64,000 nt of DNA from Hoplostethus atlanticus (Eukaryota; Chordata; Actinopteri; Trachichthyiformes; Trachichthyidae), in assembly GCA_034670405.1 (NCBI GenBank), contig JAXDDX010000001.1, positions 1,391,501 through 1,455,500 on the forward strand, given 5' to 3'. Position 1 is the stretch's first letter; each line of letters starts with the position of its first letter. The notes under the pieces were generated by a model, which saw only the letters and a program-made list of their open reading frames with translations, did no database searches and was not told where the DNA came from. Positions 38,825 to 49,864 of the stretch are shown piece after piece. Made by a program: the position numbers and the translations under genes.

Positions 38825-40078
38825 ATGGAACCAAACAATTTGCTTGAGATTGGAGACGACATTGAGGCAAAGTACGTTGTCCCCCTGCCTCCCTCAAGTT
38901 TCCCCCATATCCCTCCCACACTGAGAGAGGGTGAGCTTTACCACGTCTTCATTAGCTCCAGCAGTACTGACTATCGCTGGACCCACTCCCTCATCAACAA
39001 GTTAGAGTCCTGTGGCCTGCAGGTCTGCTACCATGAGCGCGACTTCGTCCCCGGCCGCACCGTGTTGGAGAACATGTCTGACTGCATCCAGGAAAGCCAG
39101 AAGGTCCTGCTGGTCCTCAGCCCAGAGTTTGTCAGGAGCCGCTGGTGTCTCCTGGAGGCCAACATGTCTCTGTTCAGAGGCTGCCTAGAGAGGAAGCCCT
39201 TGGTGCCAGTGCTGCTGGAGCCAGGTGTCTCTGTTCCTCTCCACCTCTGCCACCTTACCTACCTGGAGGCCAGTGACCCAGACTTTATCAGTAAGGTGCT
39301 CAAGGTGCTCTGCACCCCCAACCAGCAGCTTCAAGGGTCCACTGTGGTGCCCTTCCAACCTCCCTCTATCTACAATGGGAAGGCCCTGCAGCCTTTGACT
39401 GCTGTCAATGAGGAGGCACTCTATAAATGGGATGCTGGTCAGTTCAGTGACATGGAGGTACCGGACCAACTGCGTTTGGTCATTCAGGACCAAGAGAAAT
39501 ACAGAATGGCTGTGAGGAAGATCAACAGTGTTTCTCAGACTAAAGTGTGGCCGCGCTCTTGTTGGCTAAGAGTACTGATCCTCATTGCTTATTTGATAAT
39601 ATCGGTAACCATGATATGCATCACTGTATTTGTGTTCTTTGTATTAATAGACGACGGTGATTACACACGTACTGTATTCATTTTCCTCTGTGTTCCTTTA
39701 GGTTTGATCATTCATAGTGGTCTCTGGCAGAGGGATGATGAGAGGTATATTGTGAGGGAGATGCAGAAAGCTGCAGGTCAAGCAAACACAACACTTTTCA
39801 AGGAGAAGGTGTTAATGGGCTGTCAGTCCAATGTCAAACTCTATCTGGTTTATATTTCACTGGATGGCTGCAGACGTGAGTTTGAAGAAACATTTCCTGA
39901 GCAGGTCTGTGCCGAGGAGATGTTTCAAAGAGCTCTGGTCTTCTTCTCACCAGGATACGCCTGCTGCCTGGCCAAAAGACACTTTCCCTTTCCCCAACCC
40001 AGCTCCACTGGTCACCTAGAGGGAGGGGTGTGCTTCTGCCAGTACGTCTCCCAGCAGCTGACCACAGAATGGGCATAG
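38825..40078 (+). CDS. Membrane-anchored TIR-domain protein
   Basis: Single coding exon, 417 residues; start ATG has A at -3 and G at +4. Residues about 37-163 form a TIR domain: box 1 YHVFISSSSTDYRW (39-52), BB loop RDFVPGRT (72-79) and FVRSRWCLLEANMSLF (102-117), aligned with the SEWC..EL region of TLRs; Glu111 sits where NAD-cleaving TIRs carry their glutamate, though activity is not implied. VPVLLEP and HLTYLEA follow. After a linker, two hydrophobic helices (about 248-275 and 282-299) separated by DDGDYTR make a hairpin, placing both ends probably in the cytosol. The last 100 residues (YLVYISLDGC, FPEQVCAEEMFQRALVFFSP, CCLAKRHFPFP, GGVCFCQYVSQQL) are Cys-rich and unassigned. No signal peptide, LRR, Ig or death domain, so it is not a TLR, IL1R, MyD88 or SARM1. 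A role in innate signalling is inference from the TIR domain. Confidence 0.85.
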   Translation: MEPNNLLEIGDDIEAKYVVPLPPSSFPHIPPTLREGELYHVFISSSSTDYRWTHSLINKLESCGLQVCYHERDFVPGRTVLENMSDCIQESQKVLLVLSPEFVRSRWCLLEANMSLFRGCLERKPLVPVLLEPGVSVPLHLCHLTYLEASDPDFISKVLKVLCTPNQQLQGSTVVPFQPPSIYNGKALQPLTAVNEEALYKWDAGQFSDMEVPDQLRLVIQDQEKYRMAVRKINSVSQTKVWPRSCWLRVLILIAYLIISVTMICITVFVFFVLIDDGDYTRTVFIFLCVPLGLIIHSGLWQRDDERYIVREMQKAAGQANTTLFKEKVLMGCQSNVKLYLVYISLDGCRREFEETFPEQVCAEEMFQRALVFFSPGYACCLAKRHFPFPQPSSTGHLEGGVCFCQYVSQQLTTEWA

Positions 40079-40812
40079 TGGGAGCAGTATAGGTGAAAGG
40101 CTCTTTTTCTTCCACAGATATTTGCCACAATGTGCAACCAAAGTTTCAAAAATGTTTGTCTATAAAAAAATTGTTAGCATTTGTTATTGAAACCAAAGCA
40201 GCACTGCTAGTCACAAGCCAGCTGACAGTCCTATGTTTCATTGAGGAATAATAGTTGTGCTAATGGCTTCTTAGCACTGTTAATCCAATCTCCATCAGCC
40301 AGGAGAAACCTAATGTGCACCCTTGGTGTCATTGTGGACATTTAAGTGGATGTGTCCTAGGAGGATGTGTCCTAGGAGGATGTGTCCTAAGAGGATGTGT
40401 CCTCCTATGTGTCGTTCTGTGATTGTATGCTGTATGCACTGCATCTGAGTGGACCTCAGTTTATGTAGATGTCTGCATTGGTGTATGTTATATTTACTGA
40501 TTCCCATGTTTTGATATGAGCTATTCAACAAGTGTGAGTGGGGATGTAGAGCGGGTATGTCACTGCCATGTGCACCTTCCATCACAGATGTTTTGCTGAA
40601 TTAGGCCTTTGACAACTCCAGAAGGCTGAATGATGAATTTGTCAGGCCCAGAACCAACTCCCTCTTTACCCATCCTCAGCACTGATCAGACTTGCACTTG
40701 CTGACACTATACCACACAACTATACAATACTATACTACATTATACAATATACACTGATAGACAAGTGCACCTGCACTCTGTCATCCGCTTGTAACTTACA
40801 CAGCACAATAAA
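40079..40812 (+). terminator. 3'UTR and poly(A) signal of the TIR gene
   Basis: AATAAA at 40807-40812 is the first good poly(A) signal after the stop codon, giving a 3'UTR of about 0.75 kb that contains the 15-bp tandem repeat at 40348-40407. Assignment is by proximity. Confidence 0.5.
40348..40407 (+). repeat. 15-bp minisatellite in the TIR gene 3'UTR
   Basis: Four head-to-tail units of 'ggatgtgtcctagga', the last two slightly changed. The unit contains the palindrome TCCTAGGA. Confidence 0.85.
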
Positions 40813-43022
40813 GATGTCTGGAAAGATGAGAACTGTCATTTGTTTTTCTTCAGATCTGGGAAGCATGGAAAGTTGCCATTTATATACAATATATATATAC
40901 AGTATATAAATGTATATGTATATGTATGTACAATATAAATATGTATAATTATACTTCTAATTTACTTTGATTTTAGCTTTGATAAACAGATTTTTTAATA
41001 ACTAGCAAAACTTGTTTTTTGGTGTGGATTTTAGTTGTGGCTATGAGAGTGCTTAGAGAAATGTCCTGTAAATAAGGTTTACTTCTCCTGGTTCACAGCA
41101 GATAACACTAAAGAATGAAGCTCATTTGGCTATGAGAGCAAATTTCAATTTAATTGTCTATTACCAAATATTTTAAAACTATTTATAGATTTGTAAAATA
41201 TGAATTGTTGCTGCCCAACGCTTTCATTTTTGTAATAACATTTTTATAACACTGCTTAATTCATACAATTGCCTTTGGTCTTACCTCAGGCTCAAGTGAG
41301 GATTATTGAGTATGGAGTACACTTTGCACTCAGTAAATCCATGGTTTCATAAAGCCATGACACATTACAAATCTGACTGGTTGTATAATTCTTCAATATA
41401 AGACAAGTCTGGGGGCTTGAGATGGCTTAATATGTAAGATTCCCTTATCTTTCCCTTATCCCATATCCTTTTAACAAAATGCTGTTGACCTTTCCCATTT
41501 ATCCTGTTTTATTAGAAACAAATACCCGTTTGAGAGCCGCGCGGCACCATGTACCATACCTGAAGGATCAATATTTGCTGTCCTTTATGACATTCAGTAA
41601 CGGGATTCAGGATATGAAGCAGAGACGTAACACTGCTGCTTGCCTGAGGGGTCTGTAACAATTAAGCCTAACAAACAGTAAAAAGACACTGGTGGAGATA
41701 TCAACCAGACCTGGCTTGGACGTCACTGGGGCGATGCCGAGGTCACACTGTACACGTCAAGTTGCATGTAACGGGTGGTGGAAATATATCATTGAAGCGG
41801 TTGTTGGCATAGGCCAGTTTTAGACCAAGCAGTAAGTAGATTATCACATATTTTAACAATGTATAAAGGGCACCAGAGAAGTCCATATGTACAAGATAAT
41901 GCTTTCATTTTCATAGATATCTACTACTTTCAATTTTAAACCCCTTGCTGGCTGATAACCACGTAACTACTGTTGAGCTCCCAAACAACTTATCAGTCAG
42001 GAGCAGAAAACAAAACGACAAAAGAAAATACAGAAGAGGAAGAAAGCAAACGGTTTGCTGCATGTATTATTAGTTAGTGTCACATTGATGTTTGTTTGTG
42101 GTCATATCATATCCCAGACAGCTAGCTGGCTAGCTGGGCACATGGATCAATGATGCTAGTTGGGTTGGGATCAGCCTGTTGTTGTAGATATGCTCAATCA
42201 GATTTATTTAAGTTGATCTTCTTCTAAAGTGGCCTTCAATTTGTTAATTACTATTCTTCTGTGCCACCTAATGGTTTTTTGTTAGTAGAATTAATGGAAT
42301 ACCACTCAGTTTAACACTTCAATAATACCTAATATTTACCTAACAATACTAAATAGTGGTTCTTTGGCTTGTAACCACTTTCAGTGCTCTTATGGTTCAC
42401 TATTCCTGTTTATCCAAGTATTTAGACAAGATGGTGGAGACTAAACAGTTCCATTTACAGCATACTTATCATGCATTTGTTCGTCTCTCTAATGACTAGT
42501 GCGGTCCAGTACAATAGCATTAACCTGCCAGTCAGGAGAAGATCAGGACACCTTTCCCAGAAGTTGTGGTCAGTAATGAGAACAATCTGTCTAATCCTCA
42601 ATTTGACTTTCATGCCGATTTAGTCCAATCCTCTCCAGTCCTGTCACATCTATTAAACCCTTAACCTTTATTTTTACCCACACTATGATGTATGTGTGTG
42701 CATGTGTGTGCGTGCAAAATAACCTTCATGGTAATTCTCAATAATAGACATATAATGAAGTAATTTGCTTGTGTCAATCATTTTCATCAGTGCACTCCAA
42801 TTTCCATTTACTGTTTTCCTTTCATCTCTGCTCGGCCGCCCCTGAGTGTTTAGTGAATGCTTAGAAATTAAATTCAAAACATTCCATAATGCAATGGTAA
42901 ATTGCATGAGACACTTTCAAGAGCTAATTTAGAAAGCTATACAGTGCATGTGGAGAGCAGAGCCACTTGTGATGCTGTTGGAGATACTATTTTACACAAG
43001 CATACCCATACGTGCTTACATG

Positions 43023-43058
<36 letters not shown>

Positions 43059-44400
43059 TCATAGTGTGGTAAAAGTACAGGTTAAGGGTTTAATAGATGT
43101 GGGTTTAACATACAAATACATGCATGGACACACAACGCAGACACCTGAAGTAGGAATTTAGGTTAAAGGAAAAACTTTACTTAGTTTCTAGATCTTAAGA
43201 TGGTGGTAAACACATCAACGATAGAAAAAATAAAGACATTGAATTGAATGTACAGACACCTTCAAAAAAAAGACTGCATGAAACCCCTGTTGAAATAAAA
43301 AAAAAACAATAACACTCACAGTGGTATAGGATTGCATGGCTGTGGCATGTTGCAAGCGAAAGGACAATCAAGTAAACAAAGAGACGAGTAAACATAATGA
43401 TTCACACCACAGCAAATATGACCTCTCATCGTCAAATTAACCACAGATACCTGTGAATCAATCTGTGACTAGATCATCTGTGAGTATATTAGATTGAAAT
43501 TGTCTTGTTGATAATAAGAATAAGAATAATAATAATAATAATAATGTACACTCATGTACACTGATTGCCATTGTGACCAGAAAGTTGTTCATTCCCATTG
43601 TAGGGGGTATTGGTCGTTTCCCCACCGCTCCAGCCCTGGAACATGTAATCACTAAAATTGGCATGAAAATAATGTGCACTTTGGAAAATTACAATGAAGA
43701 TAAAAAACAAAAGAATGCGTGTTTTCATTGAGACTATATCCAGTTGGATTGGTCAGAGCAAGGAGCCATGCAGTTAACTTGTCTGACCTTTCATTAAATC
43801 TGTAGCACATCATGTTAAGGCAGGAATGCTTGGGCCAGGATTGTATAACTGAACAGCCATTACATGCACACCAAGAACATCCAGAGTGTTTTACATTTAT
43901 ATTTACTACCCAATAAAGTAAACCTTCAAGCCAAAGCGAGGGATATTTATGGGCCCAAGGCCAGGCACTATACCAGAAGCAGCCATACACTTTTTAAAAC
44001 TATATAAGTACACCTCAAGGACAGCGTCTCAATGCAGCAATACAATGGTCGAATATTATGTTCTTCCAGCAATTGTATCTGCCTGCAAAAATAGAGGCGC
44101 AACTCCACACGATATAGCATACCTCAGCTTTTATTCCTGTCTCCCTGCCTTAGTGTTTAGGTCTGTGCGTTGTCACTAAGACTAACATGATAAGTGGCCT
44201 TGTGGGGAAACATGGTCAGCTGAGACAAGAATAGGAGCCACTCTACTTGACCTCTGCCGTGTATAGAGCTGCCTGTGTCAGCATGAGAGATTGGTTTAGA
44301 GACACCCTTAGTATTACCAGTTTTAGTTTTAGTATTTTTGGGTGATATTTATAGCTCAGTACAACAGTGATGTGCAGAGAGACTCGTCAAACTCGTCGAT
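40813..44400. other. Gene-free DNA
   Basis: A+T-rich, no exon chain on either strand. A (CA)n microsatellite with CG interruptions lies at 43020-43058. Confidence 0.45.
43020..43058. repeat. (CA)n microsatellite
   Basis: Imperfect CA/CG run, about 19 dinucleotides. Confidence 0.85.
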
Positions 44401-44877
44401 TGAATCAGGAGCCAGGTTCCATTCCTGTCAGCTAAGAACAAGAAGATGAAGTGAGCACATGATCACCAAAATCCAATAATTGCAAAGTGGAAATGTGGAA
44501 ATTGGTCCAACAAATCCTGGTTTCTGTTGAGACGTGTAAACAAAATGAATTCATGGATCCATCCTGCCTGGTGTCAGCAGTACGGGCTGGTGTTGGTGGT
44601 TTAATGGCATGGGGAATGTTAAGTGTCTTTAGTTCTTTAGACTTTAGTTTACTGCAAAGGCCTGTGCAGCCCCCACATCTCAACCCAATAGAGCACCTTT
44701 GAAATGAGGTTGAATGGGATGTTCATGTGTCACCACTGCAGGAACTGTGCGACACTACCAAGTCAGCATGGACCAAGATCCCCGTGGAACATTTCAGCAC
44801 CTTGTTGAATCCATGCCTCGAAGAATTCAGACTGGTCTGGAGGCAAAAGGGGGGCCTAATAAAGTGGCCTCAGTGTA
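44401..44877 (+). mobile_element. Tc1/mariner-family transposon remnant
   Basis: Plus-strand sequence follows the second half of a fish Tc1-like transposase gene: 'cctgtcagctaagaaca', a decayed LVSVET region, NEFMDPSCLVSAVRAGVGGL (consensus ..MDPSCLV..VQAGGGG), HLNPIEHL (DDE-region motif ..LNPIEHLW), and 'cagcaccttgttgaatccat'. It finishes with 'cctaataaagtggcctcagt', the worn right inverted repeat. Many frame losses and a missing 5' half; it has not been active for a long time. Confidence 0.75.
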
Positions 44878-45548
44878 AACTGACTGTCTATGTGCAAGGG
44901 ATGAAAATTGAGATAGTGTGTTCTTTGTATGTATGGCATGCACATCTGCATTAAATCTCCATCACACATAATGTGCACTGTCACACTTGGGACAACAATG
45001 TGTTTAAAACAACACCATACATCAGCTGTGACATTGAGCAGAGCTTTACCCTGGAACCGGCTAGCAGTGCTAAACAAACCTAACCCCCACCCCCCTCAAA
45101 AATACATCTCTTATCAGCAGACATCCCCAGCAACGCCCTGGGAGCACAGAGAAGGACAGCGGCTTGAATTCCAGGCCCCTTGAAAACAGTGAGGAGTCCA
45201 TGAAGTGACAGAGGTATTCCATGCTGGCCTCAGAGAACTGGCATTGGTTGGACACTGACTTAATGCAGCGGCTCACTCAGTAATGCTAACTAATTCATGA
45301 TCGGTGACTTTAATCTCGCCCCTGCAGACTGGACGGCTTTCAGGATTTACCAACTCTTGCCAGCAGGCATGGACAACACACAGGTTCAAAAACTCTGGCC
45401 AGCTCATTTGGCACAACATTACAGCTTTTGCATTTGCGGCTTTTCCTTTCCAAACTGTGCATCAGTGTTCCTGAGGATACAAAAACACTGTTGGTGAAAA
45501 AGCTAGACTGAAAAAGCTAGGAGTTTGGAGGTCAATAGGAGTCTCTGC

Positions 45549-45826
45549 ATTATACACTCACCAGATTATACACTCACCAGATTATACGATCACCAGATTA
45601 TACGATCACCGGCCACTTTGTTAGGTACTCCTGCTCGTTAACGCAAATAGCCTGCTCCTCCAAACAGCGAATCATGTGGCCGCAATGCAGACATGGTGAC
45701 ACGGTTTAGTTTTTTGTTCGACCAAACATTTGAATGGGCAAGATGTATGATCTAAGCAGTGGTTCCCCACCCGGGGTCATACTCAGTACTAGATAGATGT
45801 ACTTGTACAGTGGCCAGTGAGTGTAC
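45549..45826. mobile_element. MITE related to the Tc1 element
   Basis: The left end has 'atcaccggccactttgttag' then 'gtactcctgctcgttaac', and the right end 'acagtggccagtgagtgtac'; these are the inverted termini of the same Tc1-like family as the remnant at 44.4 kb, with the transposase interior missing. The left terminus is expanded into four 16-bp units (attatacactcaccag type, 45549-45612). Confidence 0.65.
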
Positions 45827-47206
45827 TTTTATTCAGAGATTAAAAACCAGGTACAATTAAATACAGGACAGGTCTGGGGTGATAGTAGGGCTTGCAGAGG
45901 AATTTTGTCTGAAGGCCAGGTCAGGTTGAACCAAATTTATGACACCACACACACACATATATATATATAGTTTTGTCAGTTATTTTTTCCACAAACGTTT
46001 TGGCTTCTGCTCAATCACATTGGTGGTTCCCAATTTTACAGCTTTTATTCATCAATTTAATGTACTATTAATCCAGTTATACAATAACAGAATGTACAAC
46101 TCAAAAGGGCAGCAGGGATTTAGTGTACTGTCTGTTCATGTCTCCGGCAGGTTAACTAATGCACTGTTTAGATTACATTTTATAGAAGCTGAGGTGAAGA
46201 GGCCCACTATTTAGTGACTCTTAAATCCTTCACAGACACTTAACATGTAAGGTGCACACTGATCCATACAGTACATCATTCACAGCATCAAGGCACCTAG
46301 AATCCCCACTATTCAGCTCTTACCTGTCACACCTATTTAACAACACCTTATGAAAATGTTACAGTTAATTTAAAAAGAGATGTTTAGGTCTCAGGTTTTA
46401 TGTAAAGTTATTGTTACCTAATGGGTTCTGCGTCTGCTTAGAGTCGCTTCAGGACAGGGTCTTGGAGCTGTCATTCCCCATACAGACACAGAATTGTGCG
46501 CTATCCGCCCAGATCTGGTGAATGTCCAGTAATGGAGAAAGAAAAGCAGGCACGATAACAGATAAGGTCAGAGCCCTGTGGCCGCTTGCCACTCACGTCA
46601 TGCCACTCTCCTTGCATGCATTCATTCATGGATCTTTTCATAAATAATGTGTTTACAATTATCTTTGTTTAAACAAATCCATCCAAAAATAGGCACCCTG
46701 GTTTTAAAAGGGCTCCATGCTTTATTTTTTTGTTGCTTGAGCCCCCGTCCCGCGAGACGTCTTTGCATGGTCCCACAGAACAGCCTACTGCTTGGCATGA
46801 CATGCGTCTCATCGTTTTCTCATTGGCAATTTTGTAAATCTACAGGCACACAATTAATGTCAAGGGGGCAAGTAGCCACCAGGATGTTTTCCCCGAGTTT
46901 GAATTGTTTTGGCAAGTGTTTGTTTTGACAGTTTTCAAGCCCCCTCTGCACTCACTCGAATGCGCACAGATGCAGCAGTAAGTTGTTGCACCTAAAGAAA
47001 CTGCAGACAAGATAAATTCAGTCAAGTCAAGTCAAGATTCAGGAGTAACTTGAACGATCCCACATACCTTACTTAATGATGTGGATAGCTAAGCCCTAGC
47101 GTGAGACCAAGTAATAATGGTGAGGCTGTCTGGCTGAGGTAATGTCGTGCCCACTGTACACAGTCGAGTGGACTGGTGTGGTTACCTGGAAAATCCCCCA
47201 TGTGCA
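45827..47206. other. Gene-free DNA before the LTR array
   Basis: No supported feature. The bases just before the LTR (..CATGTGCA) would be the target-site flank. Confidence 0.45.
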
Positions 47207-48568
47207 TGTAGCCGGTGGGACCAATCCTAAGTTCCCGTCGGCATTAATTGCTTTGATACCTGCCCCTTTACACGTGTGTGTATATAAGCTACCAGAACAG
47301 GCGTCTTGTGGACAGCTATTGGCCGGGTCCGTCTGTTGTTACTTCCGTGTTGTCTTTGCCTGTTAGTGTTTTTAAGGTAAGCTTATGTTTTAATCGATAC
47401 ACGTGATTACCCGTTTTAAACTTAAAGGACTCATAACAGATGTTGCATGTTTGCGATATCATCTATAGGATTGTGGCACAGCATGTGGTGAATCCCTGGC
47501 CTCCAGTCAATGTGCGTACTGCATCAATACAGGTGGGCTACAATGATTACGCAACGGTGGCTCACTAGGAAGAAATTGAAATGCGGGCGCTACGATCACA
47601 AGTGTTGTTTTTAAATGGTGACTTAACTTGTGTTCACTGTCTAGGCAAAACGAAGATTGGCTGTTCTCCGTCATGATCTGGTCCTCTTTTTATTAGTCCC
47701 CTGCTAAACGGGTAGGTGACACTTTGTTTGCATGGAGAACATTGTTTGGGCACTTAGCATTTTTTTAGTTACATGAGCCATTTATATGGTAGCGACACAT
47801 TGTAGCGACGCAAGTATGAGAAGGCTAATCGTTTGTTTCCTTACAGATACCTTGCAGAGACTGTGCGTTCGGCTGTTTAGCCGCTGTTCTTATTTTACCA
47901 TTTATTTTACTATGCTGTTATGTGGTGTTTTAAATGTATTGTGACATAGATGCATTCTTTGTAACCAGCTTGGTGGGTGTTTTAAACAAGACCTTGTCAC
48001 CCGAGGCTGGCGAGCCAACTTTTTGTTTTTAGTGTATTTAAAAAACAGGGCATCCATTAGCCTGCCTAACCTAACCTGTTAAAGCCAGGGAATTTTACAC
48101 TGAGGGCGCTAGACCAACCTTTTACTTTGCTGTGTTTCCACGAGAGTGTAGGGGTGTGTGTGTGTGTGTATATGGCTGATGGCCCATACGTGGATCTATT
48201 GCAGTGATCTTAACATTTGATGTGTAAAGTTTGTTTTACCACTTTTTTTTTCCTCTGTTGAGTCAGCCCCATGTGTGTTCCCCCTGGTGGCTTCAGATTA
48301 GTGTTGTACTAGGATTGGATGACTGCTAGGAGTTTGGTTTTAATCTTTTATTTTTTTCATCCAGGAATGCATTTGTATATTGCTCCAATCAATATTGTAA
48401 TAAAGATAAGCTTTATACTGAAAGGACTGTGGGTTCATTCAATTGAACACTAACCTGCTGTGGGGGAAGTTGACCGAAGCTTACTGTGAGGGTCTCCCAC
48501 CCTATATTTGGGAGTGGCGTAGTCTTATTGAAAACTAACCAGAGTGCTAGTAGCTCTAGGGGGTTACA
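47207..48568 (+). mobile_element. LTR 1 of a Ty3/Gypsy element
   Basis: 1362 bases, TGTAGCC...GGTTACA. It differs from LTR 2 (58256-59609) by about one substitution and three short length changes as read by eye, so the pair is very young. It holds a TATA box (TATATAAG, 47281-47288) and a poly(A) signal (AATAAA, 48399-48404) more than 1.1 kb apart, an unusually long transcribed part. It is followed directly by a primer-binding-site-like sequence (TTTGGCGTAGTCGGCAGGAT). Confidence 0.9.
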
Positions 48569-48818
48569 TTTGGCGTAGTCGGCAGGATCTCTTTGAGTTG
48601 AGGAGTTGATTGGAGGACTATACATTGTATTATGGGAAATGGTGTTTTAATAGCAGCATAGTATTTTAATATTTTTTTTATTGATTGTAAAGAACAGCGG
48701 TTGGCAGCGAAGACAGTACCCCGGCGGACTGACAGCGCCCTGCGCCGTTTCTTCTAGCCCACCGCCTGGTGGCCCTGTCCTTCAATTTTGGTTGTCAGCC
48801 CGTATTACAGATCTACCC

Positions 48819-49826
48819 ATGGCGGAGGAACTGCAGAGATTACGGGCAGAGATGGCACAGCTCCGGGCTGAAAATGAAAGACTGTCGGAACGCTCATCGG
48901 AACTGGACGGTAATGCGACTGCACCCCCACCTTCACAGAGGGCAGGACAAACTGTGTACCTCCCTAGGGAGAGGAGATGCCCCAAATTTTCTGGGTCTTC
49001 ATCTGCTGGGGTCCTAACTGTGGATGAGTGGGTAGAGGAGGTAGAGGGTTGCATAAGGTCGAGACATATGTCAGACTTGGACAAAGCACTATTTGTTTAT
49101 GACCATTTAGAGGGGCCTGCACGTCTTGAGATTAAATTCAGGGATCGAAGTGTAAAGGAAAATGCTGAACGAATAATTGAAGTGTATCGGTGTTCAAAAT
49201 CCTATGTGTCGTTGCAACAGAAATTTTTTGACCGAAAACAGAAAGAAGGAGAATCCTTGCAGGATTTCTCTCATGCCCTGATGATATTAATAGAGCGAGT
49301 CCAAATGTGTAACTCTGAAGCTATGCCTAACCCACAGAAGTTGCTGCGAGACCAGTTTTGTGAGAATGTGAGAGACCACATGCTGCGCAGAGAGTTAAAG
49401 AGGATGGTGAGGCAAAGTGGAGAGTTGTCCCTACTTGATGTTCGCAAAGAGGCGATCCGATGGGTTGAGGAGGGTCAGCCCAACAGAGAAAAGTATGTAC
49501 GCCCCCTCCCGCACACATGTGAAACTCAAGCCACCGCTATTAGTGAGGCCGTAGAAATGTCTGAACTTTCTGAATTAAAAAGACTGGTTCTTAAACAACA
49601 AGCTCAATTGGATGCAATTACACAGACTTTAAGTTCTAATGTGGGAGCCGGTAGAGGAAGATCCTTTTATACTAATAACAGATTTAAACGGGCTCCTGAT
49701 GGCCGACCAATCTGTATTAAATGTACGCAGCCGGGTCACATTGCTCGTTACTGTACACAGAGTAACCCGCAGTTAGTTACGCAGGCTAACAACGTAACGG
49801 CACAGGCTACCCAGTCGGAAAACTAG
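48819..49826 (+). mobile_element. gag part of body A
   Basis: About 336 residues. An N-terminal coiled coil (LQRLRAEMAQLRAENERL), a capsid-like helical core (DHLEGPARLEIKFRDRS, FSHALMILIERVQ, LLRDQFCENVRDHMLRREL) and a C-terminal zinc knuckle CIKCTQPGHIARYC (C-x2-C-x4-H-x4-C). The methionine at 48819 is preferred because the frame further upstream has no ATG start. The near-identical counterpart in body C is at 59860-60867. Confidence 0.85.
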
Positions 49827-49828
49827 AA

Positions 49829-49864
49829 CCCCCCAGTGTGCAGAGTCACACACTGGGAGGGGGG
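49829..49864 (+). promoter_or_regulatory. Stem-loop directly after the gag stop
   Basis: CCCCCCAGTGTG (49829-49840), an 8-base loop, then CACACTGGGAGGGGGG form a stem of about 11-12 pairs two bases after the gag stop codon. The same hairpin follows gag at about 53759 and 60870. Position and strength suit the RNA structures that retroelements use to promote stop-codon read-through or frameshifting into pol. Function inferred. Confidence 0.55.

Noticed and set aside
39185-39493. Antisense open frame in the TIR gene
   Set aside because: Shadow of the TIR coding strand with no domain of its own.
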